The position numbers and the translations under genes are program-made. Source: Cladopsammia gracilis (taxonomy: Eukaryota; Cnidaria; Anthozoa; Scleractinia; Dendrophylliidae). From it: a stretch of 64,000 nucleotides of DNA. Below are positions 1-11,682 of the stretch, one piece after another; position 1 is the stretch's first letter, and each line of letters starts with the position of its first letter. The notes beneath the pieces were generated by a model that did no database searches, was not told the DNA's origin, and worked only from the letters and a program-made list of their open reading frames with translations. The DNA lies in contig JAJGOT010000463.1 in NCBI GenBank assembly GCA_022457155.1, positions 538,501 through 602,500 of the forward strand. Reading direction: 5' to 3'.

Positions 1-1802
1 GGTAAAATCAACTTCTGCTATATATGGTCATATATGAATCAGTTATTTGACTCGGATCACATCATCATGCGTTGCGACAACTGGAAGTGTAACCAAAGTG
101 CGAGGCAGCGAGTCATAAGCGCGAGCCAGTTGTTATATTAGAGAGGATGGTCATCCTAATATAATTTATAATAGTACTAGGTATAACCGCAAATGAAAGA
201 TTACGAAAACCTAGCCAGAAGTGACTCGATGGGTATGTTTCGCCATACGAAGCAACAAAATTTAACAAAGCGAACCAACTGAAGCAACCCGTATTCTATT
301 TCAGAGAACCGGCGGCTAACAGTCGCTATCACGCCTCGCTGACTCGCTTGCTGTTCACTGAGGTCTTCACTTGAATGGTACCCGTACTCTAAATAAAAAA
401 AAAATTCGTTCACGAAAAAAACAAACATCCCCGTTAGTTGTTCTGCTTATTTTATTGAATGGCTGTGTTTCATCGCCTCTTGTGAACATACATACGTGAG
501 ATCAAGTTTGCCGGTTCTCTTTAATGATCCCGGTTTATATCGGGTGGGTACCATATCCTTAACCGCGTCTGCAGTTGTATAGTTGATCCAATTAGAGTTG
601 ATTTTTTAGCATGTCCACTGATATAAGCTATTTTTCTCTTCAAAAGTTTGTGGCCTATGGTTTTGCTATTCATTTACTTTTGCAGAGTTTTCACTGGTAA
701 ATGGGTAAATGGCGCCAAAAAAAATTCAGATCGAAGGTACCAACGACTTTTAACATGGACTCTTTAAGTGTATTCAACCTAGTGTTATAGAGTAAATAAA
801 ATATATCTAGAGTAAGACCGAATGAGATTTACTAAATGAAAAAATATATACTGAATAACTTTTCGTTTCAAAGCGTCCAAAGGAGTTAAGTGGGACGCGA
901 CGGCCTCGCCATCACCAACCGTTACAACAGCTCTTGCGCCAGGAATGGACGACTCATGCAACAACAGTCCGGTACGAGCTTCCCGCCTAACGCGAAATCT
1001 ACAGCACACTAAATTTCATTTCACAATTCATAAAGAATGTGGTTTTATTGAATTGACGCGGTGTCTTTTTTATTCGCCGTCTTTTTCTATAGTTGAAACT
1101 ACCGACTGCGCGTTTGCTGACTACATTTGGTAGGTGGTGAAATGGGACAAAACCATCCTCTTTTTAACATGGGGTTTTAATATAGGAAGGATAGATCTAG
1201 GAGCGTTAAAATGTCAATTTATCAAGTTGTCAAGCTATCAAGTTATCATGAAAGTTCAATTGACTAAGTTGGATTTCCGGAAAAAAAAACTGGCAACTGA
1301 AGGAAAACTAACTTCTAACACGAAAGCTACTGCACGGTAAAAATGGTCAGTTTTCTATTTATCAACAACATCTTACATTCGACACGTGTACTTGTTTGAT
1401 ACTGTAAGATAATTTGCTGGATCTTATTTATTAGTCACTTTAGTCAGCGTGTAAATTCATTCCTTTCCAGAGTGGATGATGTATCCGCGCACTCATTTGT
1501 AACATATACATTTCGTTGCTTTGTTGATTGAAAGTAACTTGACAAAGTCCTGTGTTACAGTTGCACTTATCTATGGAGCTTAACCTGTAAGCTAAGGCCG
1601 TGGTGAAATATACGAACATACTCGTAAAAGACCACAGAATGGTTAAGGTGGGAGGTACCGGCCAGACCATCACACATTTACCACAGCTAAGGCGTCCCTG
1701 GAGAGAAAGGAGTAAGACCAACTAAACCACACGACGCGGTGTGTTTTTCAGTAAAACATTGGTGTGTTGATCGCTGAACGACTGGGTAAAGTGACGCGAT
1801 CC
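1..1802. repeat. Diverged repeat family R, left block
   Basis: No gene is visible here. From about 1105 the sequence matches units that recur at 11683, 13906, 15272 and 15582: a CGACTG-GCGTTTGCT stretch, then GGTGGTGAAATG, then a block about a substantial rise to the shared GTGGATGATGTATCCGCGC stretch (1471-1490 here, again near 12690 and 14916). The block ends in the same 30 bases (GCTGAACGACTGGGTAAAGT and onward, 1773-1802) that reappear at 11382-11415, so the right side of this locus continues after the 9.2-kb element. Bases 1-1100 show no recognisable feature. The ORFs in it are short and random-looking. Confidence 0.6.
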
Positions 1803-1805
1803 TAA

Positions 1806-1941
1806 GGGAGCGGTCATTAACTATTGGGGGGGGAGGGCCGGTAAATTTTGGGGGAGGGCTGTGTTTTTTTGGGCGCCCATTTGGGGTGGGCCACAATTTT
1901 ATGGGCCCAGGTTTAGGGGAGGGTTACAATTTCTGGGCGCT
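1806..1941 (+). repeat. Left terminal inverted repeat and subterminal GGGGAGGG motifs
   Basis: The first 38 bp pair with 11030-10993 with two mismatches and a one-base G-run difference. They are followed by repeated G-rich motifs at about 1825, 1850, 1880 and 1913, each followed by an A/T-rich AATTTT-type stretch. Motif arrays of this kind are usual transposase-binding regions. That role is inferred here. Confidence 0.7.
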
Positions 1942-2142
1942 TTCATTAAAACGTTGGACGATGTGCATAAATGGGTTTTGTGCTATTGACTTTGGCATGG
2001 CAAGAGAATCTTCATAGAATCATATACTCAAAGCTTAATTTCACAGTGAAAAAGCTCACACCTAGAACAATTAAAACATAACTTGATTTATTTCTGGTAT
2101 ACGGGTGTCCTTAGTTTAAGATTACGCAACCTTATCCCGACA

Positions 2143-2760
2143 TCAGCTATACTCCACATTGTGAAATTTGCTATAATACCCTACCTTACCGTTATTGTCA
2201 GACTGTCTGGCATTTTTGATGTGCTTCCGACTGCACAAAATTAGAACGAATCCAAGAACGAGCGTTACGCGCTGTCTACTGTGATAATGATTCAACGTAC
2301 GAAGAAGTCTTGCAAAGGGCGAACCTACCCATACTGAGCACGCGAAGGCTACAGGCAATAGCTATATTAACTATGTACAACGTTAAAAATGGTTTGGCGC
2401 CCCATATATAGTGAACTTATTCGTTGTCTCAACTGCTCATTGCAATCTTAGAAACCCCCGACTTTATATTATTCCGAGATTTAGGACAGTTACATACGGA
2501 AAACACAGCTCATCATACCTAGGCCCCGTCCTTTGGTCTAAACTTAATAAATATACTCGGCTGTCTGACTCGCCAGAAATTTTCAAAAAACGTATCAAAA
2601 CAGTTAATCTTAGCAACTTATTAGACCACACATATAAAGACTGCCTGTTATGTAACACTTACGTTATTGACATTTTAGCTCATAAATACATATTTTATCT
2701 ATTTAAGTAACTTTGTAACATTTAGTTTAGGTGTCCCCAATTAGCGGTCAACGCTAGCGA
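2143..2760 (+). pseudogene. LINE reverse-transcriptase 3' fragment (CR1/L2/Rex-like)
   Basis: Two adjoining reading frames resemble the C-terminal end of CR1/L2-type reverse transcriptases. The first (about 2225-2410) reads KLERIQERALRAVYCDN, then RANLPILSTRRLQAIAILTMY, and meets a stop. The second (2411-2710) has the usual LRNPRLYIIPRFRT and YGKHSSSYLGPVLWSKL stretches before the end of the protein. A TATTATTATTATTTAA-like tail follows (2787-2803). The copy is 5'-truncated and dead, and lies inside the 9.2-kb element downstream of its minus gene. Confidence 0.7.
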
Positions 2761-2935
2761 TAAGACCTGTTATAATTATTACCGGTATATTATTATTATT
2801 TAATACTATAAAACTCAATCAGTCTTAAACAGTAACGGTATCAAACATATTGGTTTTTTTTTTCTTTTTCAACAAATGCGACGTAGTCTTGAAACAGCTT
2901 TTGCCAATGAATGTCCAGTGAAGATGTATAAACGA

Positions 2936-4791
2936 TTACTCAATGGGTTCCCAGAAAGGAGTGCATTCCGATGTGTTCCAAAAGGGGCCTATGTCTTCTG
3001 CACTGCTGCTGTCGTATGCTTCCACTGCAGTAAAGGCACTTCCAGATTCCTCCTCCTGACATTGTTCCACACTATCATCGGCCCCGTCACCGATATTTCT
3101 TCCACTGTCATTGATGCTACTTGGGTTGTCTTGGTCGCTACTTTTATCGTCTTCACTTGCATTAGAGCTACTCTCATTTTCAGAAAACCCCAACAGTGTT
3201 CTAAGCTCTGATTTCGCGCTGTCATTTAAAAGTTCACACTGATCAGACATCAAACCGATCGCCCATTTCTGCTCTCTTTTTCCAAGTTCTTTTACGTTGT
3301 CTCCGCGCAAATCTTCCTTCTGACAAATGGTACCCTCTGACCAGTCAGGCGCAATCTTCTTTAGAACCTCAGTCGTCCTGGCCACATGCCTCGCCTTTTT
3401 CCGTTTCACAGTCTTTTGGGTATTTTGTTTCCTTTTTCTTGATTTTCTTTTCATTGCAGAGAAGGGGTGCTTGAATGCTGCTTTGCAGGATTCTTGCAGC
3501 TGACTTAGACTGGTTATTAAAGTATGTAATTCATTTGTAAAACCCTGCAATTCGGTAAGCTTTTGCTCGTCAAAGTCGTGTGCAGTTTTATGTCCTGTTA
3601 AAACTCTACCTGATGAATGGATTGTTGTTTCTAAGTGTTCCTTTAGTTTTTTTTGTAAAGTTTCGATTGAAGTTTCGATTGAAGTTTCGACCTTCTTTAT
3701 GTTTAACATGTTCTGTGTTATGGTCGTTGAATCATGCGGCTTGAGAATGTGGTTTTCTCTTAGAAGAAATCCAGCCTTTGAAGGATTCTTTACAGATTGC
3801 AGTTGTGCTATTTGCTCTCTAATTTTTTTTACCGCCTTCTCATTGTCGTATTCTCTTCTCGCTTCTGCATGGAATGCTTTTTTAAAAGCCTTCTTGTTGC
3901 CACCAAAATAGCCAACCCGTTCCAAATAAAATGATTCGTACACTTCGTTATAAAATCTGCTCATGTCGTTCCGGGGATTTGGGATCCACCCAAGGTTTTT
4001 ATCCTTGTTCACGCTTGCTTGATTTTGTATTTTCTCCGCAGTCACTTGTCGTTTTCGCTGTGGATTCCTGAGACTCTTTGTATACTTCTACAAGCCTTCT
4101 TGCTTCGAATACACTCATTCCTGAGAAAAAAATTCAAAAAGAGCAACATTTTATTGTAAGGAACTTTGCCATGGTTAGCACGTATGCTATCAGAGATTTC
4201 GTGTTGTCTTTTTTTTATGACACATTACACGTGCAATGTCATTTTTATTCAGGTCTCTGAAGGATCTCCGCACCTTCGCGAAATCTCAGTTACTCTCGAT
4301 ATGAATCACGGATCAGTCTTTCTCAAACGATGCACATTTAACCTAACAATATTCGTCAAATATTTCCCCTTCGAGTAAATTTACGCTCCTGTGATATCCT
4401 GATTGACCACGATCGCTACATAGTGCAAAAAAATCAGTAGAAGTTAAGGACACAAACATTACAACTGTAAACACAGTGAACGTGTGAGTACTACATGTAT
4501 GTACTGATATCTGCTGCTTTTTTTCATTTCGTACCTCCCATTTTGGTCTAAATATAAAAACCAACTATAGTTAATAAAATAAAATAAAACATTAAAACCC
4601 AGGAATTATCTTTAATTACATAAAAGCTTACCTAATTCTTGCCTAAGAAGCTCTTCGTTCACATGTTGGAGGTGTTCAACTTTTCTTAAACCTTTTCTGA
4701 CGCAAACACCCTCATAATCTTCTAGATCTGCTCTTTGAAGTACGTCTATTATTGGCGATGAACCCAGTATAAATCGCGAAGAACTAGCCAT
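2936..4791 (-). CDS. Minus-strand gene of the 9.2-kb element; coiled-coil, basic and acidic protein, function unknown
   Basis: I do not recognise the family. Exon 1 (4791-4632) starts at an ATG (MASSSRFILGSS) and ends at a good donor (AG|GTAAGC). Exon 2 begins at 4120 after a pyrimidine-rich acceptor (TTTTTTTCTCAG) and runs to the stop near 2936. The exon-1 frame continues into MSVFEARRLVEVYKES and then stops. The long frame (about 369 residues from 4045) is in a different register, so there is a frameshift near 4045-4080. The long frame has a helical, charged N-terminal half, a strongly basic nuclear-localisation-like cluster (MKRKSRKRKQNTQKTVKRKK, about residues 198-217) and a Ser/Asp/Glu-rich acidic tail. 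It is divergent from the plus gene across a 234-bp gap, as in two-gene DNA transposons whose second protein binds DNA. That role is inference. Confidence 0.55.
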
Positions 4792-5025
4792 GTTTATAGT
4801 GCTGGTTCAATGATCAGAATGATCCCGACATGCGACAGATCGCAACCTCGTGAATCAACTTCGTTCCCAGGAGCCTCTTCCATTTCTATTCCCGTCCGCC
4901 ATTTTGAAAGCGCGGATGGCCCTGGGGACGAGGTTGAGAGAGGTTGAGAATAGTCGATACGACGCGCCAGCGGTATTTTACATACTTGTGACTCCTGTGT
5001 AGCTCCTGTAGCTCCAGGATCCAAA
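4792..5025. promoter_or_regulatory. Shared bidirectional promoter between the two genes of the 9.2-kb element
   Basis: The two start codons are 234 bp apart and face away from each other. The gap is much richer in C and G than its surroundings. It contains CGCCATTTTG (about 4899-4908), which read on the other strand is a YY1-type AAAATGGCG motif. There is no TATA box at a sensible distance. The arrangement supports co-expression of both proteins; the factor is inferred. Confidence 0.5.
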
Positions 5026-8000
5026 ATGGAGGAGAAAAATAATGTCACTATGCAGGAAAAATCCAGTTCAGCGCGATTCAAGGCAATACCGCGATCTGAT
5101 CTACGGAAGAAATCTACTTTAGACGAAAATTTTCGAGTGTCACTTCAGACGTGCCCTTTGAATGCAAATGAAATCAAACTTCAAGGGCTTCTTTCACAGG
5201 TCAACAACAGCGAGGGACGAAAAGCAAATATGCTGCATGGTTTGCTTTTTATTTTGAATCAGCTACTTGCACCAAGTGAAAAAGGAAATTCAATCGGCTT
5301 TATGGAATTCGACGATGCATATTGTTTATATTGTGTTTTTTTTCCTGACATGCCCCCCGAGAAAGAGACATTCCGTGACAATCTTTTGCACCCAGAGCAT
5401 GGCCTTGCTGTCTTGATTGCAAGCATTATCCCGGGGAAAAGGTAAGCTTACGTTTGAGCTAGGATGGGTTGTACTCATGTAAATTTAACAATATACGGTA
5501 CTATAATGCTCTCAATTTAATATATAAAATATACAATATGTAATATAATAATAAACCTTCTGCAAATTTCCACTGCAAGGCTCATGCTATGAAAGATGGT
5601 TGAAAATGTTTATTTACTTATATCAATGTCACTGAAATCAAAAAGTTATAGCTGGTTTATGTATTGGAGGTTTAAAACAAATGCTATGGCTGTCCAGGTT
5701 GCATATGTATTTGCTTTGCCATTAAACTACAAAGCAATAAATTAAGTATTTTCCATTTGTTTGACAACAGGTATATAATTTTAAAGTCAGATGACATTGA
5801 TGTCACAGCAATCCTCTCCGAACTATTAGACACACAAGATGAACTGCAATACACCTCAAGGTTTCCCCTTAATTATGACACTTTCCAAAGACTACTGAAA
5901 GCAATGGACACAGAATTTGATAAAAGTGTATTACAAAGTGTTGTTGCATGTTTTTTGACGAGGAATGAACTGTATCATCTGGGCATAAAACCAGACAGAA
6001 TTATGGGGAAAATGCCCTCAGTAGTGGAAGCTTCTGTTGAAGCAGAAAATGCCATTGTTGCAGCAGATGGCCTCATGAATTGTCGATTGAGAGACCGATT
6101 AAACAAGATAGGGTGCAAAGAGCAGGAAATACAGAAGAAATTGCACAATCAGGCATTGTCTGAGAAGACTAGGTGTGACCTTGACACTGAGTTAGAACTT
6201 TGCAAAGTAAGAATCAATGAAACAAAAGCATTGCTCAACAAAGATACGCCTAGTGATACAAATAAGTTTAATAAAGCAAGGAAAAGGGTTGCTGACCAGC
6301 TCCTGGAAGAAAACAGAGTGAAAAGAAGAAAACTTGGGACTGGTCGACCAGTTGCCATGGAAGAAGAGGATGAAAATTTCCTTGCTAAATGTATTGCCGA
6401 AAAGAGCACAACACATGGAAGAAGACATGATACAGTTATGTATCTCAATCATAGAGTAAAAAAGCGCCACTTTCTTTCCCTTGTAAACTACAAGAAAGAA
6501 ATTGATCAGGTCAGCAACAACTGTTTACAACAGATCAAGACCAAATAATATTCGATCCAGTGCTGCCAAGCAGCATAGAGGGAAATGGCTGTTTTGCTGC
6601 AAAAAGCCCCCCAAAACTGAAGATAGCTCTGTGGAGACCACACACCACCAGAGAGCTCATGTGAAAAATGCTAAGTTAGAGGTGACAAAGCAGAGTGCTG
6701 AAGGAAGTCTCATTTGCAGCATGGATGACAAGGCGTATCTGCGTCCTGGCACTGATGGTATGTTTGACTTTGTTTTGAAAACTTTGACTTGGAACTGTAT
6801 TATTGCACACTGTATAATAGCATTGTCAGTGCTGTATCATGTCTGATGGGTTCTTACAGCCCAAATAGTGTAAAAATACAAAATGTAAATAATAAATGTT
6901 TCCTATTAAAAAAGGCTTATATTTTGACCCTTTTTAGTTGGGTTCTGCAGCCTACGGAAGGGGAAATTGTTTGATGTTCATGATCAGGCCCTTCAGAGGA
7001 GTCTTCCACAGCATGATTTCAATGTACCTGAAGTCAATATAACACCAAGTACCTTCCGCTTCTTGCGCTACAGTGTTGAGAACATTCAAGGTAAATATGT
7101 TTTCTACAAGGTGACAATGTCTTGTGTGCTCATTATACAAAATCAGTGGTGTGCAAACCCTGGTGAGCTGGATCCTGCATTAAGATCACATATTAAAGAT
7201 CATGTTCAGTATTTTCACCAGGGAGGACACTAAAAAAAAATTGCATTTTAATCTTTGATTACTTTAAAAGTTTAGTGTGCCAGGCTTAAAGAAAGAAAAG
7301 TTCTAAAAAAAATTGTATAAATTGTTTGGATGAGAGGGTCTTTTCTTGATGTTGTTTTTTGTTATTGTTTTAATAATGCAGAAGAGGAGAAACTTGTGGC
7401 AGCAACTGACAAAAGTGTTGTTATTGTGAGACCAAAGTTCTACATTGGGAGTAGTGGCAGTGTTTGGGCCAGTGACTACGTAAGAGTCAGGTATCACAGA
7501 AATAATGGCTTTGAAGTATTGAAATCCATAACTCCAGTCACAATGCCCTTTAATTAAGATAAATTGTGTTTTCAGTGAGTAGAAGGAGATCATATGATAT
7601 CTTTGGATAACTTCTGCATTGATGCTGTTGTTTTTTTTCTGTATGTGTGTGTGTATTTTACAAGACATGATGATCCTGAGATATTTGAGCGAAAAGTGGA
7701 CAGGGTAATCTATTCCAAGCAACTACGACAGCTGTGTGCAATGGTATTCGACTACACATTCTATTTTATGGGTAGGTATTAACTTATTACCAAGTACTTA
7801 TTTTGTCCTCTGCATTTCAAAGCTATAGCTGACATGCTGACTCCTTTTAATTATTGGAAGTAAAACTACAATCCTTGTGAAATCCTTGAACTCCAGCTTC
7901 AGTTTTTTTAATTAAAGTATCATTAAGAAACAATTGTGTTACAAACACAAACAGGGCTAAAATGTTCTCTATGGTCAGATGGCAAGTAATTGTCAGGATT

Positions 8001-10625
8001 TACTAGCTCTAAACTGATTTAAGGAATAACAAGAAAATAAATAAATACACATTTATAAATATATATCAATGACATTGGACTAGTGTAATATTATGAAATA
8101 GCTCTATGGTGGGAAAGAGCTCCAGTAAAAAAGGAAAGACCAGCTTTGAAGCATAGTTTATAGAAATAAAAAAAATCCTTTAGCCCCACCTGCTAAGATG
8201 ACAATTAACTAGTATTTGGTCAATAGAAAACTGCCGAGAAATATATGTTTATTCCTATACTCTTTGCTTTTTTGTAGATACCACTATGAAAGAAGATGTT
8301 GAGGCTGTCACGAATTCCAAATCCTGCAGATTTTTAAGTTATGAGATCGAGCGTGTCACACATTTATTGGGAAATTTGGAGGACATCTTAACAATTTGGA
8401 ATGAGGTACTGAAGAATGCTGCACCACCCCAAGACAGAGCATTGGCCAGTGAGGTTGTGGACAAAGTGGAGGCTATAAAGGGGCAACTACTGCAGTTGCT
8501 TTCAGATTTGAAATGTGGCACTGAAGGAGATGCAGTGTGGCCGCATTATTCTGAGTTAGTTTTTGCTATTGAGTCCGTCCACCAGGTCATCGAATCCTTT
8601 CACCTTCCAAGCTTGTGTGACGACATCTTAGATCTTACGGATGCTGGCCCAGGAGTGGGCATTTCCAACCTTCAGGTCAGGTACCGAGATGCAGAAATAG
8701 CAAGAATGCACAAAAGCAAGCGCCGCAACCGCATCCACAGAGCCAGAAATGACTCAAGTCAAAATGAAGCAGAGCGCACCAATGCCGCCATTGGTATAGT
8801 ATATTTTACATGTTACATGTTTACATGTTAATGATTTATGCCTCCTGTTAACATACTTAGGCTAATAAACCTGCAAATAATTATGCTATAAAAAAATTGC
8901 AATATAAAAAGATCTAAATAAATCTCATGGGAATTTTAACATGCTATCATTATAGATTGCAATATAAACATATGTAAAGAAATGTGATGAGGATTTTAGT
9001 TTCTACACCTTTGTATGATATACAATGTATATGGTATGTTTCTAGGAGAAGCTTTAGCGGATGGATCAACCATAAAGTGGAGGTACTTTGATGCCACTGA
9101 CGGTATGACAGTGGAGCAAATCCAGAAAATGACCAATGAGGAAATGAAAGTAGCAGAGGACGAGTGTATGAGGAGGAATGCCTGGAAAGTGTGCGAAGAT
9201 GTTTGCAGTAGGATTGATGGCGAGCCAGCACCATCTGGGGATATGACAGCTTATGTGACACACAAGGAAGGTATGTTCTTTTGCACCTTTTAATTATCTT
9301 CACATGTTTCGCATTGTTTAGAATGAGTGTTCTCTATTAGGGAAGCACGTGTTCTGGAATGCTGTTTATCTTGATGAGTTCATCAAAGCATCAACAGGAA
9401 AAAAGGATGATGTCCCTGGCCGTGCCTACTTCAGAAAACTGGAACGCTTCATCAGTCAACATTATGAAGTGGGTGATCTCTACATGGAATACACCAGAGG
9501 AAGTTGCAAGAAAACACTAGGTATAAATTGGCAAAGCTTAGATTGAACATATTAACAGTTACATTTTCTAAGAGTATTTTTAAGAAGTATATCCATGATT
9601 TCTGGGAATAATAGATCACACAGTACATTTATCAATGCATTATAGAAGGTTTAAATAGCTGTATTATTTCCTCGGTTATACATTGTATTTGTAGGTCAGT
9701 TGTGTGAGTTTTGTAAAAGCTCGAGGCCAGTAACATCAGAGGTGGCTCGTGTCCGGAGGCCCTTTCCTGATCACAACTGTGAAGGACTACACTATTGTTC
9801 TCTAGAGGAAACGCCAAGCGAAGGTAGAGAGGTGGATGATTATCAGCCAAGAGTAGTGCTCAGAAAGTTGTTTGCTGAGGGTAAGTTTCTGTAAAGTGAG
9901 AATAGGAATTATTAAACGTCTTTTTGTACAATCAACATTTTTAATATCGCGATCATACCACCAGGTGTTCAGTTTTTCTTTGTCCCCTGCTCGTGTATTT
10001 ATTTATTATTACACTTTTTGCCTTTGATGCAGGTAAATTGAATGACGATGATACCATAGAGAACTTCAGCAGGAAATATGTTGTTGAGAATAGGCTAGTC
10101 AAGCAATATGTGGACCATCTTCTGGAACTAGAGAGGAAAAGAAACAAGAGGACAGAAAGCAGAAAGAGAGCGAACCTGGAAGAGAACCGAAAATCTTTTG
10201 CAGATTACAACTGGGAAGCAATGTATCGAGAAGGAACGCTAAAGAAACTGAAAGTTAAGATATTAGACCTGTATATCATGGAAAGGAAGCTGAAGCATTC
10301 CAAAGGAGCACTAAAGCAAGAAAAAATAGATCTCATAACCATAGACATTGCTAAAAAGATAATTGAAGGTGGCGAAAATCTAGATGACAGCGATTGTGAC
10401 GATGATGTTTATGATGACATTGATGATGACAATGATGATGGTGTCTTGGGCGAAATCGGAGAGGATGATAGCGATGATGACATCAGTGAGGATTCTGATG
10501 AGGTTCCAGAGGAAGACGAATCAGTCCAGCAGGAAGATAACTTTGAAAATCTGTTGCAGACCACACGATCTGGCCGAACTTGCAGGACCTGGAGGGGTCG
10601 AGCAAGAGCTGCGGACTTCTCTTGA
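5026..10625 (+). CDS. Plus-strand multi-exon gene of the 9.2-kb element; candidate transposase of unknown family
   Basis: Likely exons: 5026-5441, 5771-6757, about 6951-7233, 7382-7479, 7665-7771, 8278-8793, 9046-9270, 9341-9520, 9695-9880, 10033-10625. Most junctions are GT-AG, and the introns from 7772 to 10032 are all phase 1. The second exon has a one-base frameshift near 6495: NYKKE switches register to IRSATTVYNRSRPNN. The 6757/6951 junction also breaks frame, so this copy is probably inactive. Exon 8278-8793 holds TDAGPGVGISN and, 43 residues after that Asp, SSQNEAERTN. These resemble the second Asp and the catalytic Glu of integrase-type DDE enzymes. A CEFCKSSRP pair is in the 9695 exon. 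The C-terminus has a long Asp/Glu tract ending TRSGRTCRTWRGRAR. No named family fits; the transposase role is inferred from the motifs and the TIRs. Confidence 0.6.
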
Positions 10626-11030
10626 ATAGAGACAGTTTTCTCTGATCCGTCCTTTATAGAAGCACAATTTGTTCACTCTTGAAGTTGACTACAAAACAGG
10701 AATTCAATAAGTAACAACGGGGCTGTTTATTGTACGGTTTCCCTTTACTTGGTGAAGCATTTGGGCTTTGTAAATAGTGTATTAAAATAGTAACACTTTT
10801 TTTCTTATTCCAATGAAATAATTGACTCAAAATAACGTTCGTATGGTTTCTCGTGGTGCAGCATTCGAATTTTCAAAATTTTTTCACAGGGGAGGGTTAC
10901 AATTTTTTGGGCTCACATTTTAAAGGGGGCCGAGATTTTTGGGCCGTTAACCGGAGAGGGGCTAAAATTTTTTGGCTCTAACCTTTGAAATAATACCGAC
11001 CCTCCCCCCCAATAGTTAATGACCACTCCC
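10626..11030 (-). repeat. 3' flank of the plus gene, right subterminal motifs and right TIR
   Basis: No gene is present. From about 10888 there are G-rich motifs (AGGGGAGGGTTACAATTTTT at 10889-10908), and the opposite-strand equivalents occur near 10950-10980. The terminal inverted repeat is 10993-11030. The GGGGAGGGTTACAATTT motif occurs in the same orientation near the left end (1914-1930). Confidence 0.6.
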
Positions 11031-11117
11031 TAATTGCAGAATTTGTGTAAAAATGTCTCCAAGAGCTTTCCACTATGAAGCCACAAATGTGTTGTTTGTG
11101 TTTGTGTAAGTGTGGTT

Positions 11118-11188
11118 GTCTCAGTGGCCTAGTGGTAAGGCATCTGTCCGGTCATCAGGAGACCCGGGTTCAACTCCCAGCTGAGGCA
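11118..11188 (+). tRNA. tRNA-like sequence, copy 1 (SINE head or tRNA pseudogene)
   Basis: Acceptor-stem halves GTCTCAG and CTGAGGC pair with one G-U. A-box (TGGCCTAGTGG) and B-box (GGTTCAACTCC) are good. The anticodon arm aligns as CTGT-CCGGTCA-TCAG, which would give anticodon GGT, but the invariant U33 is C and the stem has a T-T mismatch. A run of T follows the acceptor end. It is transcribable by pol III in principle but unlikely to be a working tRNA. Confidence 0.45.
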
Positions 11189-11505
11189 CTTTTTCACTCA
11201 TAATCTTTGTTGTGAAAATTTCTGTTCTCACTTTAACTGTCTATGTATTTATTTCAGAAATCGCTGTGAATCGCCTTCCGAACGAGAATAGGTTGGTGAT
11301 CCAAAGATTATGAGGCAATTAGTTGTCCATATCTCCCTTCCCACACTAATATGTAAATTAATTTCCAAGGGGAGTGGACTGTGAATCGCTGAACGACTGG
11401 GTAAAGTGACGCGATCCTAATTGCAGAATTTGTGTAAAAATGTCTCCCAAGAGCTTTCCACTATGAAGCCACAAATGTGTTGTTTGTGTTTGTGTAAGTG
11501 TGGTT

Positions 11506-11576
11506 GTCTCATTGGCCTAGTGGTAAGGCATCTGTCCGGTCATCAGGAGACCCGGGTTCAACTCCCAGCTGAGGCA
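11506..11576 (+). tRNA. tRNA-like sequence, copy 2
   Basis: This is the second copy in the tandem duplication, nearly identical to the one at 11118-11188. The visible change is CAGTGGCC to CATTGGCC just after the acceptor stem. It shares the same non-canonical anticodon loop. Confidence 0.45.
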
Positions 11577-11682
11577 CTTTTTCACTCATAATCTTTGTTG
11601 TGAAAATTTCTGTTCTCACTTTAACTGTCTATGTATTTATTTCAGAAATCGCTGTGAATCGCCTTCCGAACGAGAATAGGTT

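Larger units (their letters stand above)
1806..11030. mobile_element. 9.2-kb TIR element with two divergent multi-exon genes (family unknown)
   Basis: The ends are inverted repeats of about 38 bp starting GGGAGYGGTCATTAACTATT and running into a G-run and AGGG. TAA flanks both sides (1803-1805, 11031-11033). The uninterrupted target (GCGATCCTAATTGCAG) is present nearby at 11411-11426, so the borders and the 3-bp duplication are read directly. A 3-bp TWA duplication is typical of PIF/Harbinger, but neither internal gene resembles a Harbinger transposase or Myb-like partner. Inside are a minus gene (4791-2936), a shared promoter, a plus gene (5026-10625) and a LINE fragment (about 2143-2760). 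Both ends carry several GGGGAGGG-type subterminal motifs. I infer a decayed autonomous transposon, possibly of an undescribed family. A host segment captured between two MITEs is a weaker alternative. Confidence 0.75.
11031..11682 (+). repeat. Tandem duplication (about 387 bp) containing tRNA-like units
   Basis: The segment starting TAATTGCAGAATTTGTGTAA at 11031 recurs at 11418 almost unchanged through GAACGAGAATAGGTTGGT. The first copy continues into a unique 100-bp stretch ending GTGACGCGATCC. That stretch is also the sequence left of the 9.2-kb element, so the duplication preserves the empty target of that element. Each copy has one tRNA-like sequence with pol III boxes. It could be a SINE or a duplicated tRNA pseudogene. 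Confidence 0.65.

Noticed and set aside
1806..11030. 9.2-kb element as PIF/Harbinger because of the TAA duplication
   Set aside because: Neither gene resembles a Harbinger nuclease or its Myb-like partner; a 3-bp duplication alone is not enough.
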